From assembly GCA_028284955.1 (NCBI GenBank), contig JANQQS010000078.1, forward strand, positions 1 through 64,000: 64,000 nt of DNA. The letters run 5' to 3'. The position numbers and the translations under genes were made by a program. The notes beneath the pieces were generated by a model. It had not been told where the DNA came from, searched no databases, and was given only the letters and a program-made list of their open reading frames with translations. Below, piece after piece: positions 52,942 to 63,031 of this stretch. Source of the stretch: Myxococcota bacterium. Its GTDB lineage: Bacteria; Myxococcota_A; Polyangia; Polyangiales; Houyiibacteriaceae. Position 1 is the first letter of the stretch. Each line of letters starts with the position of its first letter.

Positions 52942-54495
52942 TTATGGATCTTCCTCGCTCGTCTTTTCCGCCGCCTTCTTAATTCGATCCCGCAACGTCG
53001 ACCGCGGAATACCGAGCGCGCGGGCGGCAGCGCTGCGGTTGCCTCCGTGATGCTCAAGCACGCGGAACAATCGCTCGTCGCTTAGTTCGGGCCGGACGAA
53101 ACCTGACAGCTGTTGAATCGCCCGCTCGATATCCTGAGCATGAACCGTCCGACTGGAGGTGTTCGCCGCCGCGGCACACACAACGTTTCTCAGCTCCCGT
53201 ACGTTCCCGGGCCAATGATGACCAATGAGAACGTCGAGCGCACCCGTCGAAAGCACCCGACCTCCGGTTTCGTTCTCCGCGTGATTCAGGAAATGTTGCG
53301 CGAGCGGCTCGACATCGGCGAGGCGGTTTCTAAGGGGGGGGACGGAAATACCCAGACGGTGCACGCGGTAGTATAGATCGGAACGGAAATTCCCCCGAGA
53401 AACCTCCTGTTTGAGGTCTCGGTTGGTCGCACAGATCAGTCGCACGTCCACTGGATGCTCCACATCGCCACCCACGCGACGCACGCACCATGATTCGAGC
53501 ACCCGCAGCAGACGGGTCTGCATGGAAAGAGGCAACTCGCCGATCTCGTCCATGAAGAGCGTCCCCTTATGCGCACGCTCAAACGCGCCTTTACGAGCCT
53601 GAGTCGCACCGGTGAACGCGCCGCGTTCGTGACCAAAAAGCTCGCTCTCGACGAGTTCTCGAGAAAGCCCTCCCGCGTTGAGCGCCACGAAAGGCCCGCG
53701 ACATCGGCTACTCTGCTCATGAAGCGCTTGCGCAACGCCCTCCTTACCAGTCCCGCTTTCTCCCGTCACGAGCACCGGCCAAGGAATCACTGCGTACCGA
53801 CGCACTTCGGACATCACCCGCACCATCTCCTCCGAAACAGCAACAAACTCGGTGGTCGGCTGAATTTTGCCGTCGTCACGGGTGACGACCCAAAGATCCG
53901 TGCGGCCAAGACGCAGCACCGACCCAGCAAACACCCAACCAAGCGCGATGCGATGTCCATGCACCCACGTACCGTTCAGACTATCCAGATCTCGAATCAT
54001 CAAGCGGTCGCGACACGGTTCAACACGGCAGTGATGCGCGCTCACGCTGCGATCGGTGAGGACCAGATCGTTGTCCGGTGCAGAACCTACGGTAATCGGG
54101 TGAACACCAAGCGCGATCGACCGAGCTCCTGCACCGCGTCCGACCACCAGAGAAAACCCATGTTGCTCCGCTCTGTCCCCGCCAAGCGCATCCGTTTCGT
54201 GGCCGTCTCGTGGGCCGGCCGGGTCGACCTGCGGCAGGCGAACCAGGCTGTGCTGGTCGCCTACCGAGATCGGTTCGTTGTAGGGAAACACACAGGCCGG
54301 CCCCACTTGGCCGCCGGCAAGCCGGTGGACGTAGACGCTTCCACCGCTGGGGACGATGAGCAGCTCTCGATCCGCCACCGACGAGTCGTGAATCACGATG
54401 TCGCAGAAACGGGATCGACCGACCTCAAGCGGGCGATCGTTCAACCCGAACTCCCGTAGAGGCTCGCCCCGATACGACAGCAGCAACACGGTCAT
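52942..54495 (-). CDS. Sigma-54 activator with two FHA domains
   Basis: 517 residues. The N-terminal FHA-like domain (about 1-90) is divergent; the second (about 113-205) has the classic VGSAPDNDLVLTDRSVSAHHCRVE and LNGTWVHGHRI. FHA domains bind phosphothreonine peptides. The AAA+ domain follows with Walker A GESGTGKE (about 245-252), the sigma-54 contact GAFTGA, Walker B-type TLFMDEIGELP, and R-finger region. A Fis-type helix-turn-helix ends the protein (GNRSAAARALGIPRSTL). It has no receiver, so it is likely controlled by a Ser/Thr kinase rather than the adjacent histidine kinases. Such FHA regulators are frequent in myxobacteria. Confidence 0.94.
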   Translation of the reverse strand: MTVLLLSYRGEPLREFGLNDRPLEVGRSRFCDIVIHDSSVADRELLIVPSGGSVYVHRLAGGQVGPACVFPYNEPISVGDQHSLVRLPQVDPAGPRDGHETDALGGDRAEQHGFSLVVGRGAGARSIALGVHPITVGSAPDNDLVLTDRSVSAHHCRVEPCRDRLMIRDLDSLNGTWVHGHRIALGWVFAGSVLRLGRTDLWVVTRDDGKIQPTTEFVAVSEEMVRVMSEVRRYAVIPWPVLVTGESGTGKEGVAQALHEQSSRCRGPFVALNAGGLSRELVESELFGHERGAFTGATQARKGAFERAHKGTLFMDEIGELPLSMQTRLLRVLESWCVRRVGGDVEHPVDVRLICATNRDLKQEVSRGNFRSDLYYRVHRLGISVPPLRNRLADVEPLAQHFLNHAENETGGRVLSTGALDVLIGHHWPGNVRELRNVVCAAAANTSSRTVHAQDIERAIQQLSGFVRPELSDERLFRVLEHHGGNRSAAARALGIPRSTLRDRIKKAAEKTSEEDP

Positions 54496-54588
54496 GACAC
54501 CTCCGCTGCTCTTATCGGTGCGTACTCGGTGCAGTTGCGTGCCCGGCCAGAAAACGTGACGCGCTCCGACCCTCCGGCTTGGGGAAGG

Positions 54589-54720
54589 TCAGGCGGTCGC
54601 GGCTTTTTCCCGCGATTTTCTGCTTCGTCGGTAGTCCGCCACGATCATCGGAAGGAGCAAGATCCCCCCTGGGAGCACTACGGCGGCTGTCCACATCGCA
54701 ATTTTTATCCAGTGAGCCAC
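54589..54720 (-). CDS. Small membrane protein (about 43 aa)
   Basis: A short minus-strand frame read by eye from the sequence: GTG at 54720 and TGA ending at 54589, or ATG at 54696 for a 35-residue form. The product is a hydrophobic helix with a Pro-Gly-Gly centre (WTAAVVLPGGILLLPMIVA), followed by a basic tail (DYRRSRKSREKAATA). Positive charges after the helix point to a cytoplasmic C-terminus. No clear ribosome site, so it needs experimental proof. Confidence 0.4.
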   Translation of the reverse strand: MAHWIKIAMWTAAVVLPGGILLLPMIVADYRRSRKSREKAATA

Positions 54721-54790
54721 GGAAAGTTACAGAAGCACAAACCGTGCCCATCTAGTTTCAGGGTTTTTCGCGACATATTTCATGAACACC

Positions 54791-54806
54791 CTGACAACAG
54801 TGTCAG
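54791..54806. other. Short hairpin upstream of gcvT
   Basis: CTGACA-ACAG-TGTCAG forms a 6-bp stem. It lies about 160 bases before gcvT. No glycine-riboswitch-like core was seen here, and no other element in the 245-base gap. Confidence 0.35.
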
Positions 54807-54965
54807 AGTGCTGTCGTCGAATGAGGTGAATCGGACACACCTTGTTCCTCAGGCGACAACGCCGTTCGTTTCGAGATGTATCCGAGCCGACCACCCCCAC
54901 ACACAGTTCGCCAACGATCTCGTCCAGGTTGAACCCGTCGTGCCTCGCAGCTATCGTCCTCGCCC

Positions 54966-56114
54966 GTGTCCACCAGTCGACGCACACCGCTCCATCCAAT
55001 CCACCGGTCCCTCGGGGCACGCATGGTCCCATTCGCGGGCTGGGACATGCCCGTGCAGTACGAATCGATCGTCAAAGAACATCATCGGGTCCGCTCCAGC
55101 GTTGGCCTCTTCGACGTGTCCCACATGGGCCAACTGGAAGTGCGAGGTCCGCGCGCGCTCGAAACCATCAACCGGCTCATCACCGGCTCACCAATGCATG
55201 TTCCCGATGGCGGCGCCTTGTACACTCTCTGCTGCAACGCAGAAGGCGGAATCCACGACGATCTCATCGTCTATCGACACCACACGGAGCTCGCCTCGAT
55301 CATCTGCAACGCCGGAAATCGAACGAAGATCGCGAGTCTTGTGCAGGACGCCGCGGATGGCGCGTGCGACTTCGTCAACCGGTCGGACGAACGAGCGCTT
55401 CTGGCTCTCCAAGGCCCGCGGGCAGCCGAGGTTCTTGGCCTCGTCGGCGCAAATCGTGCCCAAGAACTTCGTCCATTCCGATTCGCTCAGATTTCCGTGG
55501 CGGGGTCCGAGTGCATGGTCGCGCGAACCGGGTACACCGGTGAAGACGGTTTTGAGCTTTCGTGTTCAGCAGACCACGCCCCCGCCCTCTGGAACGCTCT
55601 CACCGACGCGGGAGAGCCCTGCGAAATCGGGCCTGCGGGATTGGGTTGTCGCGACACGCTGCGGCTCGAAGCCCGGCTCCTGTTGTACGGCAATGACATT
55701 GACGAGACGACAAACCCCTTCGAAGCCGGGTTGGGATGGGTCGTAAAGCTTGACAGTGGAGACTTCGTCGGCCGCGACGCCCTGCAAAAGATCAAAGCAG
55801 AGCGAAAAACCAAAGCAGGGGGAACGGAGAGACGACTGGTTGGGTTTCGAATGATCGGCCGCGGCATCGCGCGCCACGGATACCCGATCGTCGACATCGA
55901 TGGAACCGCGCTCGGCGTGGTGACCAGCGGCTCGCCGGGCCCTACGGTTGGCAGCAATATCGGTCTCGGCTACGTCCCTACGGACAAAACCGCGATCGGC
56001 ACCAAGGTGGGCATTCGAATTCGCGAAAAGACCGTCGACGCGGAGGTCGTAGCCACACCGTTTTATCGTCGACCCCGTTTGTCTGAACCACGAGGTCCAT
56101 CCAAAAACGAGTAG
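54966..56114 (+). CDS. gcvT: Glycine cleavage system T protein
   Basis: 382 residues from GTG. Aminomethyltransferase that moves the C1 unit from the lipoyl arm of GcvH to tetrahydrofolate. Marks: MVPFAGWDMPVQY, GLFDVSHMGQLEV, ARTGYTGEDGFELSC, and LGCRDTLRLEARLLLYGNDID. Length is typical (about 370). The operon continues with gcvH (5 bases gap) and gcvPA. Confidence 0.96.
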   Translation: MSTSRRTPLHPIHRSLGARMVPFAGWDMPVQYESIVKEHHRVRSSVGLFDVSHMGQLEVRGPRALETINRLITGSPMHVPDGGALYTLCCNAEGGIHDDLIVYRHHTELASIICNAGNRTKIASLVQDAADGACDFVNRSDERALLALQGPRAAEVLGLVGANRAQELRPFRFAQISVAGSECMVARTGYTGEDGFELSCSADHAPALWNALTDAGEPCEIGPAGLGCRDTLRLEARLLLYGNDIDETTNPFEAGLGWVVKLDSGDFVGRDALQKIKAERKTKAGGTERRLVGFRMIGRGIARHGYPIVDIDGTALGVVTSGSPGPTVGSNIGLGYVPTDKTAIGTKVGIRIREKTVDAEVVATPFYRRPRLSEPRGPSKNE

Positions 56115-56119
56115 GAAGC

Positions 56120-56509
56120 ATGGCATACCCCAGTGACTTAAAGTACACAAAGGACCACGAATGGGCGCGGCAAGAGGATGGCCTCGTCCGCGTGGGCGTA
56201 ACCGCATACGCGGTTCAGCAGCTTGGTGACGTAACTCTGATCGACCTTCCACCGGTCGGCTCCGATGTGCAGGCGCAGGAACGTTTCGGCGACATCGAGT
56301 CCGTAAAAACGGTGAGCGAGCTCTTCGCTCCCATCGGCGGCGAGATCGTGGAGATCAATACGGAGCTCGAGTCCAGCCCTGAGCTGGTCAACGAAGGGCC
56401 CTACGACCGCGGATGGATGATCCTGATCCGGCCTTCGGACCCGGGGGAGCTCAACCGGCTGATGGACCCTCCCGCGTACGAAGACTTTGTCGGAAGCCTC
56501 GAAGGCTAG
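56120..56509 (+). CDS. gcvH: Glycine cleavage system H protein
   Basis: 129 residues. Lipoyl-carrying shuttle; the lipoylated Lys is in DIESVKTVSELFAP. N-terminal TKDHEWARQEDGLVRVGVTAYA and VELPPVG-like VTLIDLPPVG are the usual beta-barrel hammerhead. Follows gcvT by 5 bases. Confidence 0.97.
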   Translation: MAYPSDLKYTKDHEWARQEDGLVRVGVTAYAVQQLGDVTLIDLPPVGSDVQAQERFGDIESVKTVSELFAPIGGEIVEINTELESSPELVNEGPYDRGWMILIRPSDPGELNRLMDPPAYEDFVGSLEG

Positions 56510-56560
56510 CCGCAGCCCGTCACCATCCTATCGTCAACGAATCCAGATAGCGGGAAGCAA

Positions 56561-57913
56561 ATGCGATATCTGCCGCATACCGAACAAGAGATCCGCGCGA
56601 TGTTGAATCGTATTGGCGTGCGCTCCATCGACCAGCTCTTCGAAACGATACCCCCGAACCAGCGTATCGAAGGGCTCAACATCGAAAAGGGAATCGACGA
56701 AGCACAGCTGATGCGCGAGCTATCCGAACTCGCGGCGGAGAATCAAACGTCCGGGGTGCGCGCGTTTTTGGGCGGCGGCATGTACGACCACCATATCCCT
56801 CCCGCGGTCGACCAGCTCCTGCTTCGAAGTGAATTCTACACTGCCTACACACCCTATCAGGCGGAACTATCCCAAGGCACACTGCAGGCGACCTACGAGT
56901 TTCAGACCATGGTCTGTCAGATCCTAGGCACGGAAATCGCGAACGCGTCGATGTACTGTGGGGCCAGCGCCGCCGCGGAAGCTGTGCTCATGGCTCGACG
57001 CGTGACCCGGAAAAACCGTTGCGTACTCAGCCAGGGGCTTCACCCTCATTACATAGAAGCGATCCGCGGATATCAAAGCGGCATCGACGGCGGCGAGACC
57101 AACATCGACATGGTTGGCCTCGATTCGGCGGGGACCACAAACGGTGGTGACCTTGAAACGATCATCGACGACAACACGGCGGCGGTGGTGGTGGGGTACC
57201 CCAACTTCTTGGGTTGTGTCGAACACCTGGGGCGTTTGAGAACACTCGCTGCCGCGCGGGGGGCTTTTTTGATCACGACCACCGCCGAGCCGTATGCACT
57301 CTCGCTCATCAAACCACCGGGGGCGTTCGATGCCGACGTGTGCGTGGGCGAAGGGCAAGCCCTTGCCGTACCTCCGCAGCTGGGAGGCCCTGGAGTCGGC
57401 CTGTTCGGGTGCAAAGAGCGCTATGTCCGCAACATGCCTGGACGCATTGTGGGCGAAACCGTTGACACAAACCAAGAGCGAGGGTTCGTCCTCACGTTGT
57501 CCACCCGCGAGCAGCACATTCGCCGGGAACGGGCCACCTCGAACATCTGCACCAATCACGGATTGATCGCCCTCGCGTTCGCGATGCGCACCGCGTTGCT
57601 CGGACGAACCGGATTTCGCGCAGTGGGGCGCATTTGCCACAGCCGCGCGGAGTATGTGAAGAAGCGCATTGCTTCGACTCCCGGGTTCTCGCTGCCCTAC
57701 TCCGCGCCCACGTTCAACGAGTTCGTGGTGCGCGCCGAGCACGGCAGCGCATCAGATCTCTTGGCGAAACTCGAGAAAAACCAAATCCTGGCCGGAATAG
57801 ACCTTGGTGCGTACCAAGACGATTGGAAACAAGATTTTCTAGTCGCGGTCACTGAGAAACACGCAAAAGAGGACCTCGACGCGCTCGTCGACGCTTTGAG
57901 AGACGCATCGTGA
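56561..57913 (+). CDS. gcvPA: Glycine dehydrogenase (decarboxylating) subunit 1
   Basis: 450 residues. N-terminal half of the two-subunit P protein, which decarboxylates glycine with PLP. Marks: [37 protein letters not shown] and [18 protein letters not shown], with a C-terminal [20 protein letters not shown]. The PLP Lys resides in subunit 2 (gcvPB), which is not next to it: the following gene is a carboxyltransferase, overlapping by 4 bases. gcvPB must be encoded elsewhere. Confidence 0.95.
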   Translation: MRYLPHTEQEIRAMLNRIGVRSIDQLFETIPPNQRIEGLNIEKGIDEAQLMRELSELAAENQTSGVRAFLGGGMYDHHIPPAVDQLLLRSEFYTAYTPYQAELSQGTLQATYEFQTMVCQILGTEIANASMYCGASAAAEAVLMARRVTRKNRCVLSQGLHPHYIEAIRGYQSGIDGGETNIDMVGLDSAGTTNGGDLETIIDDNTAAVVVGYPNFLGCVEHLGRLRTLAAARGAFLITTTAEPYALSLIKPPGAFDADVCVGEGQALAVPPQLGGPGVGLFGCKERYVRNMPGRIVGETVDTNQERGFVLTLSTREQHIRRERATSNICTNHGLIALAFAMRTALLGRTGFRAVGRICHSRAEYVKKRIASTPGFSLPYSAPTFNEFVVRAEHGSASDLLAKLEKNQILAGIDLGAYQDDWKQDFLVAVTEKHAKEDLDALVDALRDAS

Positions 57914-59484
57914 GCACCGAACGCCCCCCGGCGTCAGCCCCCGACTCTCCAGCGAAGCGACTTGACGAGATGAACCGCCGAGCACTCGAGGGCGGAGGCG
58001 AAGAACGAATCGCGCGTCAGCACAACGCGGGCAAGATGACCGCGAGAGAACGAATTGACGCATTCCTAGACGAAGGGTCGTTCGTCGAAACAGACCGCTT
58101 AGTCGTGCACCAGTGTAGCGACTTTGGAATGGAGCAAAAAAAGATCCTTGGAGACGGAGTGGTCACCGGTCACGGCACCGTCCACGGACGGCGGGTGTTC
58201 GTATTCGCCCACGACTTCACCGTCTTCGGAGGCTCGCTAAGCAGCGCGTTCGCAAACAAAGTCGCCAAAATTATGGATCTCGCGCTCAAAGTCGGCGCTC
58301 CCATCATCGGACTGAATGATTCGGGCGGCGCTCGGATTCAAGAAGGCGTGGTCTCGCTGGCAGGATACGCCGAAATCTTCTTGCGCAACACGCTGGCATC
58401 GGGCGTCGTCCCTCAGATCAGCGCGATCATGGGCCCCTGCGCGGGGGGCGCAGTCTACAGCCCGGCGCTCACCGACTTCATCTTCATGGTGAAAAACACC
58501 AGCTACATGTTCATCACCGGGCCCGACGTCATCAAAACCGTGACCCATGAAGAGGTCACCAAAGAAGAGCTCGGCGGAGCCTCCGCGCATGCACGCCGAA
58601 GCGGGGTTGCCCACTTCACCAGCGAAGACGACCAGGATTGTTTGGAGTCCATCCGTGAACTGCTGGGGTATTTACCGAGCAACAATCAAGAAGATCCACC
58701 CGCCCGTCCATGCGCCGATCCCGAAGATCGAGAAGATTCAGCCCTGGACAGCTTGGTTCCCGCGGATCCGCAGAAGCCCTACGATATCGTCCAGCTCATC
58801 GAACGCGTCGCCGACCTCGATTCTTTCCTCCAAGTCCAAGCCGATTTCGCCGCCAACATCGTGATCGGATTCGCAAGGTTCGCGGGTCGTCCGGTAGGCA
58901 TCGTGGCCAATCAGCCCATGGTGCTCGCCGGCTGCCTCGATATCGATGCATCCATCAAAGCCGCGCGATTTGTCCGCTTCTGCGACTGCTTTCATTTGCC
59001 GGTGGTCACCTTTGTCGACGTCCCCGGATTTTTGCCGGGGACGGAACAGGAATACGGGGGCATTATCCAGCACGGGGCCAAGTTGCTGTACGCGTTTTGT
59101 GAAGCCACGGTTCCCAAAGTGACTGTCATCACGCGGAAAGCATATGGTGGCGCGTACGACGTCATGAGCAGCAAGCACATTCGCGGGGATATCAGCTACG
59201 CGTTCCCGACGGCGGAAATTGCCGTGATGGGTCCCGACGGCGCGGTCAATATCGTGTACCGCAAAGAAATCGAGCAGTCGTCCGACCCCGAAGCCACCAA
59301 GAACCGGTTCGTTGAGGAATATCGCGAAAAGTTCGCGAACCCTTACAAGGCCGCGGAACTTGGGTTCATTGACGAGGTGATCGCGCCGCGCACGTCGCGA
59401 TCTCGAATCTGCCAGGCGCTCGCGATGCTTCGCAACAAGCGAGACGTCAATCCGCCCCGCAAACACGGAAACCTACCGCTATAG
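57910..59484 (+). CDS. Acyl-CoA carboxylase, carboxyltransferase subunit
   Basis: 524 residues from the GTG overlapping the gcvPA stop (GTGA). Carboxyltransferase beta chain of propionyl/acetyl-CoA-type carboxylases: [26 protein letters not shown], two crotonase-like halves with [17 protein letters not shown] and the [18 protein letters not shown] block, and [19 protein letters not shown] with the C-terminal [13 protein letters not shown]. Length is typical of PccB (about 510-530). The biotin carboxylase partner is not seen. Gene order after gcvPA is unusual. Confidence 0.93.
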   Translation: MSTERPPASAPDSPAKRLDEMNRRALEGGGEERIARQHNAGKMTARERIDAFLDEGSFVETDRLVVHQCSDFGMEQKKILGDGVVTGHGTVHGRRVFVFAHDFTVFGGSLSSAFANKVAKIMDLALKVGAPIIGLNDSGGARIQEGVVSLAGYAEIFLRNTLASGVVPQISAIMGPCAGGAVYSPALTDFIFMVKNTSYMFITGPDVIKTVTHEEVTKEELGGASAHARRSGVAHFTSEDDQDCLESIRELLGYLPSNNQEDPPARPCADPEDREDSALDSLVPADPQKPYDIVQLIERVADLDSFLQVQADFAANIVIGFARFAGRPVGIVANQPMVLAGCLDIDASIKAARFVRFCDCFHLPVVTFVDVPGFLPGTEQEYGGIIQHGAKLLYAFCEATVPKVTVITRKAYGGAYDVMSSKHIRGDISYAFPTAEIAVMGPDGAVNIVYRKEIEQSSDPEATKNRFVEEYREKFANPYKAAELGFIDEVIAPRTSRSRICQALAMLRNKRDVNPPRKHGNLPL

Positions 59485-59488
59485 ACGG

Positions 59489-59932
59489 TCAGAGCCCGAA
59501 ATCGGGGTGTCCGCCGAGATAACCGGCCAATCGCGCGCCCCACACGAGGCCCACCGCCGTCACCAGCACAATCCAAACCGGAGCCGGAAATCGGGATATT
59601 GGGTCGGGCGAGCGGCGCGCAACCAGTCCGACCTCGACGAGCACCGCGCGACCGACAATCCAACCGAAAAGCGGTACCAACACGGGGGCCAAGGGATGCA
59701 TCGCCCACATGCCCCGGAAATTCAGCGCGACCATCGCGAGCGCCGCACGCGTTAGGCCGCATCCTGGACATGGGATACCCAACAAGTTCTTGGTAGGGCA
59801 AAGCGACACCTCCGCCCACACACACCACGCGAACGCTGCGAGCATGGCGAGAATGCCGGCCGCCGCAATGTTGGAGCGACGGCCGTCATTGCGACACCGC
59901 GGGCTAGAACGATGCTGGGGCGCCTCCACCAC
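59489..59932 (-). CDS. DUF2752 membrane protein
   Basis: 147 residues from GTG. The DUF2752 signature CPGCGLTRAALAMV is present, with an N-terminal hydrophobic helix (about 22-42) and more helices near residues 80-100 and 118-138. The function of the family is unknown. It overlaps the adjacent DUF4234 gene by 29 bases, a pairing seen with small membrane proteins in several bacteria. Confidence 0.87.
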   Translation of the reverse strand: MVEAPQHRSSPRCRNDGRRSNIAAAGILAMLAAFAWCVWAEVSLCPTKNLLGIPCPGCGLTRAALAMVALNFRGMWAMHPLAPVLVPLFGWIVGRAVLVEVGLVARRSPDPISRFPAPVWIVLVTAVGLVWGARLAGYLGGHPDFGL

Positions 59933-60269
59933 TTTCCCAAATTCGGTTCATTTCTTCTTGAACCTTGGCATATCCATAGCCGCAAAGCAGCATGAACAAT
60001 AAGAACATCATCCCTTGATCCTGTGCGTTTGCATCGCCCGCGCGCTGCTGAGCTTCCTGGATGTATTTGCCATACTTGATCGGCAAATATAGCGCGTAGA
60101 CGCCGCATAGAAGCGATATCACGATGTCGAGCACGGGATTGATCTCTTCCCGCCCGAGATAGTTACGAAGCTCCGTGCCGACCAAGTACCACCAGTAATA
60201 CGCATACAAACCGCACGTAACCAGACACAATATCCACACCGTCATCGGATTGCGAACTTCGCCTTTCAT
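59904..60269 (-). CDS. DUF4234 membrane protein
   Basis: 121 residues with about three hydrophobic segments. MKGEVRNPMTVWILCLVTCGLYAYYWWY matches the start of the DUF4234 family (the V..CGiYgiYW pattern). Function unknown. Followed by the DUF2752 gene, overlapping it by 29 bases. The 5' side is 235 bases from the Ser/Thr kinase gene, which runs divergently. Confidence 0.83.
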   Translation of the reverse strand: MKGEVRNPMTVWILCLVTCGLYAYYWWYLVGTELRNYLGREEINPVLDIVISLLCGVYALYLPIKYGKYIQEAQQRAGDANAQDQGMMFLLFMLLCGYGYAKVQEEMNRIWESGGGAPASF

Positions 60270-60504
60270 CGTGAGCTCCCCCCTTTTTGCTCCTGAGAAT
60301 GTACCGACGAGACAAACCGTCGGTCAACACCGAAGCGGAGGATCGCTCCAAGCGGGCTGAGACAGACTGCCCAGTTTCGCGTTAGAATGGGCGGGCCCTA
60401 CGCACCGTCCTAGACGAATATGTGTCTCGTTTCCCTACATCCCCAGCAAGGGAAGCCCGCGTGTTCCTGAACGCCAGTTGATGCTATAGCCCTCGCGGTT
60501 GTCT

Positions 60505-62382
60505 ATGTCTCGTACCTGCCAGCGTTGCCAGCACCAAAACTCCGACGACGCTCGTTTCTGCCTGAAGTGTGGCGCGATGCTCGAGGTCAACGACGAAAAC
60601 GATGCCGACCCTCTAATCGGTCGAATTCTGCTCGGTCGGTATCGCGTCAAACAGATGATCGGCGAAGGCGGGATGGGCAAGGTCTATCTCGCCGAACAAA
60701 AAATGGGCACGGCGACTCGAGAAGTGGCCATCAAAACGTTGCACCCCGAGCTGAGCGGCGATCCCCAGATCGTGGCCCGATTTCATCGCGAATGCGAAAC
60801 CGTGATCGAATTGCACCACCCCAACACGGTGCAGTTCTACGATTTCGGTGAGCTTGAAGACAAGACGCTGATTATCGTGATGGAGCTCATCCGCGGCGAG
60901 GACCTTGCACATGTGCTGGGACGTGGCCCGATCAATATCGATCGAACCAATCGCTTGCTCATTCAAATCTGCGGTTCCCTCCACGAAGCCCACCAACGAG
61001 GAATCGTTCATCGAGACCTCAAGCCTGAAAACATCTTGCTCACAGAGCGAGGTGGTCAAACCGATTTCGTCAAAGTGTTGGATTTCGGAATCGCAAAACG
61101 CAGCGAAGCCGAAGATGATTCCCGCGCCAAGCTCACCAAGCAAGGCATGGTGCTCGGCACACCCCCGTATATGAGCCCCGAGCAATTCAGCGGTCAGGCT
61201 CTCGACGCTCGCTCGGATATCTACTCTCTAGGCGTAATGACCTACGAGATGGTCACCGCGCATCTTCCGTTTCAAGCAAACACACCGTGGGAATGGGCCA
61301 CCCAACACCTTACCTCTCCGCCGCTCCCCATCGAAACCTATCCTCAAGGTGCGAGTCTAAACGATCGTCAGAAGGCCGCGATCGCGCGCGCGCTGTCGAA
61401 AGATAGAGACGCGCGACCTGCCGATGCGCTCACGTTTATGCGAGAGTTCACTGGGTTAAACGACGCGCAGAGCGCGTGGACCATGGCGACAAGCCCCGGA
61501 ATGCAATCCAGCGCTGCAGCGTCCGTTGGCGATCATCAACCGCGACCCGCCGTGGGAACGCCGCAGCCGATGTCGAACCATTCGGGAGCGATGCAGTCGC
61601 ACGCCGGAGAACACTTTTCATCGGAAGCGTTTCCTCTGCCGACCAGCTCAAACGTCGGGAGACTTCTCGCCATCGTAGGCGTGCTGGCCGTCATGTTGAC
61701 GGGGGGCGCGGCAGGCGCGCTGTGGTGGTGGACACAGCAAGACGATCCTTCGGAACAATCCGGCACGGGAAGCGCCGTAGCCGATCAAGGGAGCACCGGC
61801 GCGAACACGTCTGACACGCCACCAACCAAAACGAAATCGCCGAATCCCAATGAGGCCTCGCGTCAGGTTCCTTCGACTCCGCCTTCGCAACCGAACTCAG
61901 AGGAAACGAACTCGAAAGTGCCGAATTCGAAGGGGACGAAGCCAGAGAAAGCGAAAACCCAAAGCACGAAGCAATCGACGTCCAAGAGGAAACCTCCGAA
62001 ACGAAATCCGAAACGCCCCGACCGTCCTCCGACCAAGGTTGCCGATCCAGTCAAACAACCGGATCCAGTCAAACAACCGAATCCAGTCGCGCCGAACGAA
62101 GCGCAAGCAAAGCTCCAAGCCGGACAGGCCGCACTTCAGACAAACGACGTACCCGTCGCGGTACGAAATCTGGCGGCGGCACAGCGACTGTTGGGGCGCA
62201 CCGACTCGGGTGTGCGTGCGCTCCAGACCTCGGTCGCTCGCGTCGGCAGCAACAAGGTGGGCATTCTTATGCAGCAGGGAAACTGCCCCGCGGCGCAAGC
62301 ACTCTACCGAAAGCTTCGATCGGTGGGCGCCGAACGCGCATCGCGGCAGCATTTCGCGGGAGACTGGTGCCGACGTCCATGA
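60505..62382 (+). CDS. Zinc-ribbon Ser/Thr protein kinase
   Basis: 625 residues from the ATG at 60505. A double-Cys zinc ribbon (CQRCQ... and CLKCG, residues 5-25) leads into a Hanks-type kinase (about 42-300): GEGGMGKVYLA glycine loop, VAIK Lys, HRDLKPEN catalytic loop, DFGIA Mg site and GTPPYMSPEQ. A transmembrane helix (about 393-414) is followed by a Ser/Thr/Lys/Pro-rich linker with repeated KQPD/KQPN units and an exterior TPR-like end with two Cys. Myxobacteria have many such kinases; partners can be FHA proteins such as the sigma-54 regulator in this window. No phosphatase is adjacent. Confidence 0.94.
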   Translation: MSRTCQRCQHQNSDDARFCLKCGAMLEVNDENDADPLIGRILLGRYRVKQMIGEGGMGKVYLAEQKMGTATREVAIKTLHPELSGDPQIVARFHRECETVIELHHPNTVQFYDFGELEDKTLIIVMELIRGEDLAHVLGRGPINIDRTNRLLIQICGSLHEAHQRGIVHRDLKPENILLTERGGQTDFVKVLDFGIAKRSEAEDDSRAKLTKQGMVLGTPPYMSPEQFSGQALDARSDIYSLGVMTYEMVTAHLPFQANTPWEWATQHLTSPPLPIETYPQGASLNDRQKAAIARALSKDRDARPADALTFMREFTGLNDAQSAWTMATSPGMQSSAAASVGDHQPRPAVGTPQPMSNHSGAMQSHAGEHFSSEAFPLPTSSNVGRLLAIVGVLAVMLTGGAAGALWWWTQQDDPSEQSGTGSAVADQGSTGANTSDTPPTKTKSPNPNEASRQVPSTPPSQPNSEETNSKVPNSKGTKPEKAKTQSTKQSTSKRKPPKRNPKRPDRPPTKVADPVKQPDPVKQPNPVAPNEAQAKLQAGQAALQTNDVPVAVRNLAAAQRLLGRTDSGVRALQTSVARVGSNKVGILMQQGNCPAAQALYRKLRSVGAERASRQHFAGDWCRRP

Positions 62383-62674
62383 GCCAACCAACCCACGCTT
62401 CGTTCACGATCGCACGAAGTTAAATCAGAAAAAAAGTTTCCAGAGTACAAATCGAAAGTCCGACGTCTGCGCTCAAAGTGCTTGCGCCCACCGCGACCGT
62501 CTGTGATGCTCCGGGCATAGTATCGCTACAAGGCCACAGAGCCTGCTCGCGGCCGTCGCCGCATCTGTCTCAAAGCTCCCCGTAACACTGTCGTTGTTGT
62601 ATTTTTTTTGACGAGTGGAGCGCGCAATCTTTACTCACCATGGGTACGCCTGGGATCTAGCGTCGGAGGTGTCG
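62383..62674. other. AT-rich intergenic region without a clear gene
   Basis: About 290 bases between the kinase and the small Cys-containing gene. It has A-runs (AAAAAAAG near 62428) and a T-run (TATTTTTTTTGACG near 62597-62612) in an otherwise GC-rich window. TTGACG at the end of the T-run could be a -35 element of a promoter for the downstream gene, but no good -10 is present. Nothing else is seen. Confidence 0.4.
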
Positions 62675-63031
62675 ATGCCTTTACAGCGAATCTCTGAAAT
62701 TTTTGGCTTTGCACACAAGACAACGCCAGAAAACATCCGTGCTCAGGGGGCGCACCCTAGCGCAACCAATGCGTCCGCTCGTGCTAACCCAGACGAGAGG
62801 AATATTGCGGTTCGAAACGGAAACAATACCGTCCCCTGGGAACAAATTTGTGGCCGCCAAGACTGCCGCGGACGTTGGGTCGCGCTGCAATCGTGTCGCT
62901 ACGATTCAACCACCGGTCGGGCTGCCGAAGGTACCGTGGTGGATATGGACGATGACCTCGCGGAGCTATGCAGCCGTGTAAGTGCATCGGATTGGAAAGA
63001 TTGCGCCATTGTGTATTGCGCCGATCGCTAG
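62675..63031 (+). CDS. Small Cys-containing protein (118 aa), unknown
   Basis: Start at the ATG 62675, which has GGAGG 5 bases upstream; the frame upstream is not supported. The product opens MPLQRISEIFGFAHKT and has six Cys, two in the middle (CGRQDCRGR), one at QSC, and three near the end (C-S-R, DC, YC). It resembles a metal-binding or disulphide-rich protein, but no signal peptide is seen. No family recognised. Confidence 0.6.
   Translation: MPLQRISEIFGFAHKTTPENIRAQGAHPSATNASARANPDERNIAVRNGNNTVPWEQICGRQDCRGRWVALQSCRYDSTTGRAAEGTVVDMDDDLAELCSRVSASDWKDCAIVYCADR

Noticed and set aside
54721-54965. Glycine riboswitch upstream of gcvT
   Set aside because: Expected because gcvT follows, but no paired aptamer core could be seen; only a short 6-bp hairpin is there.
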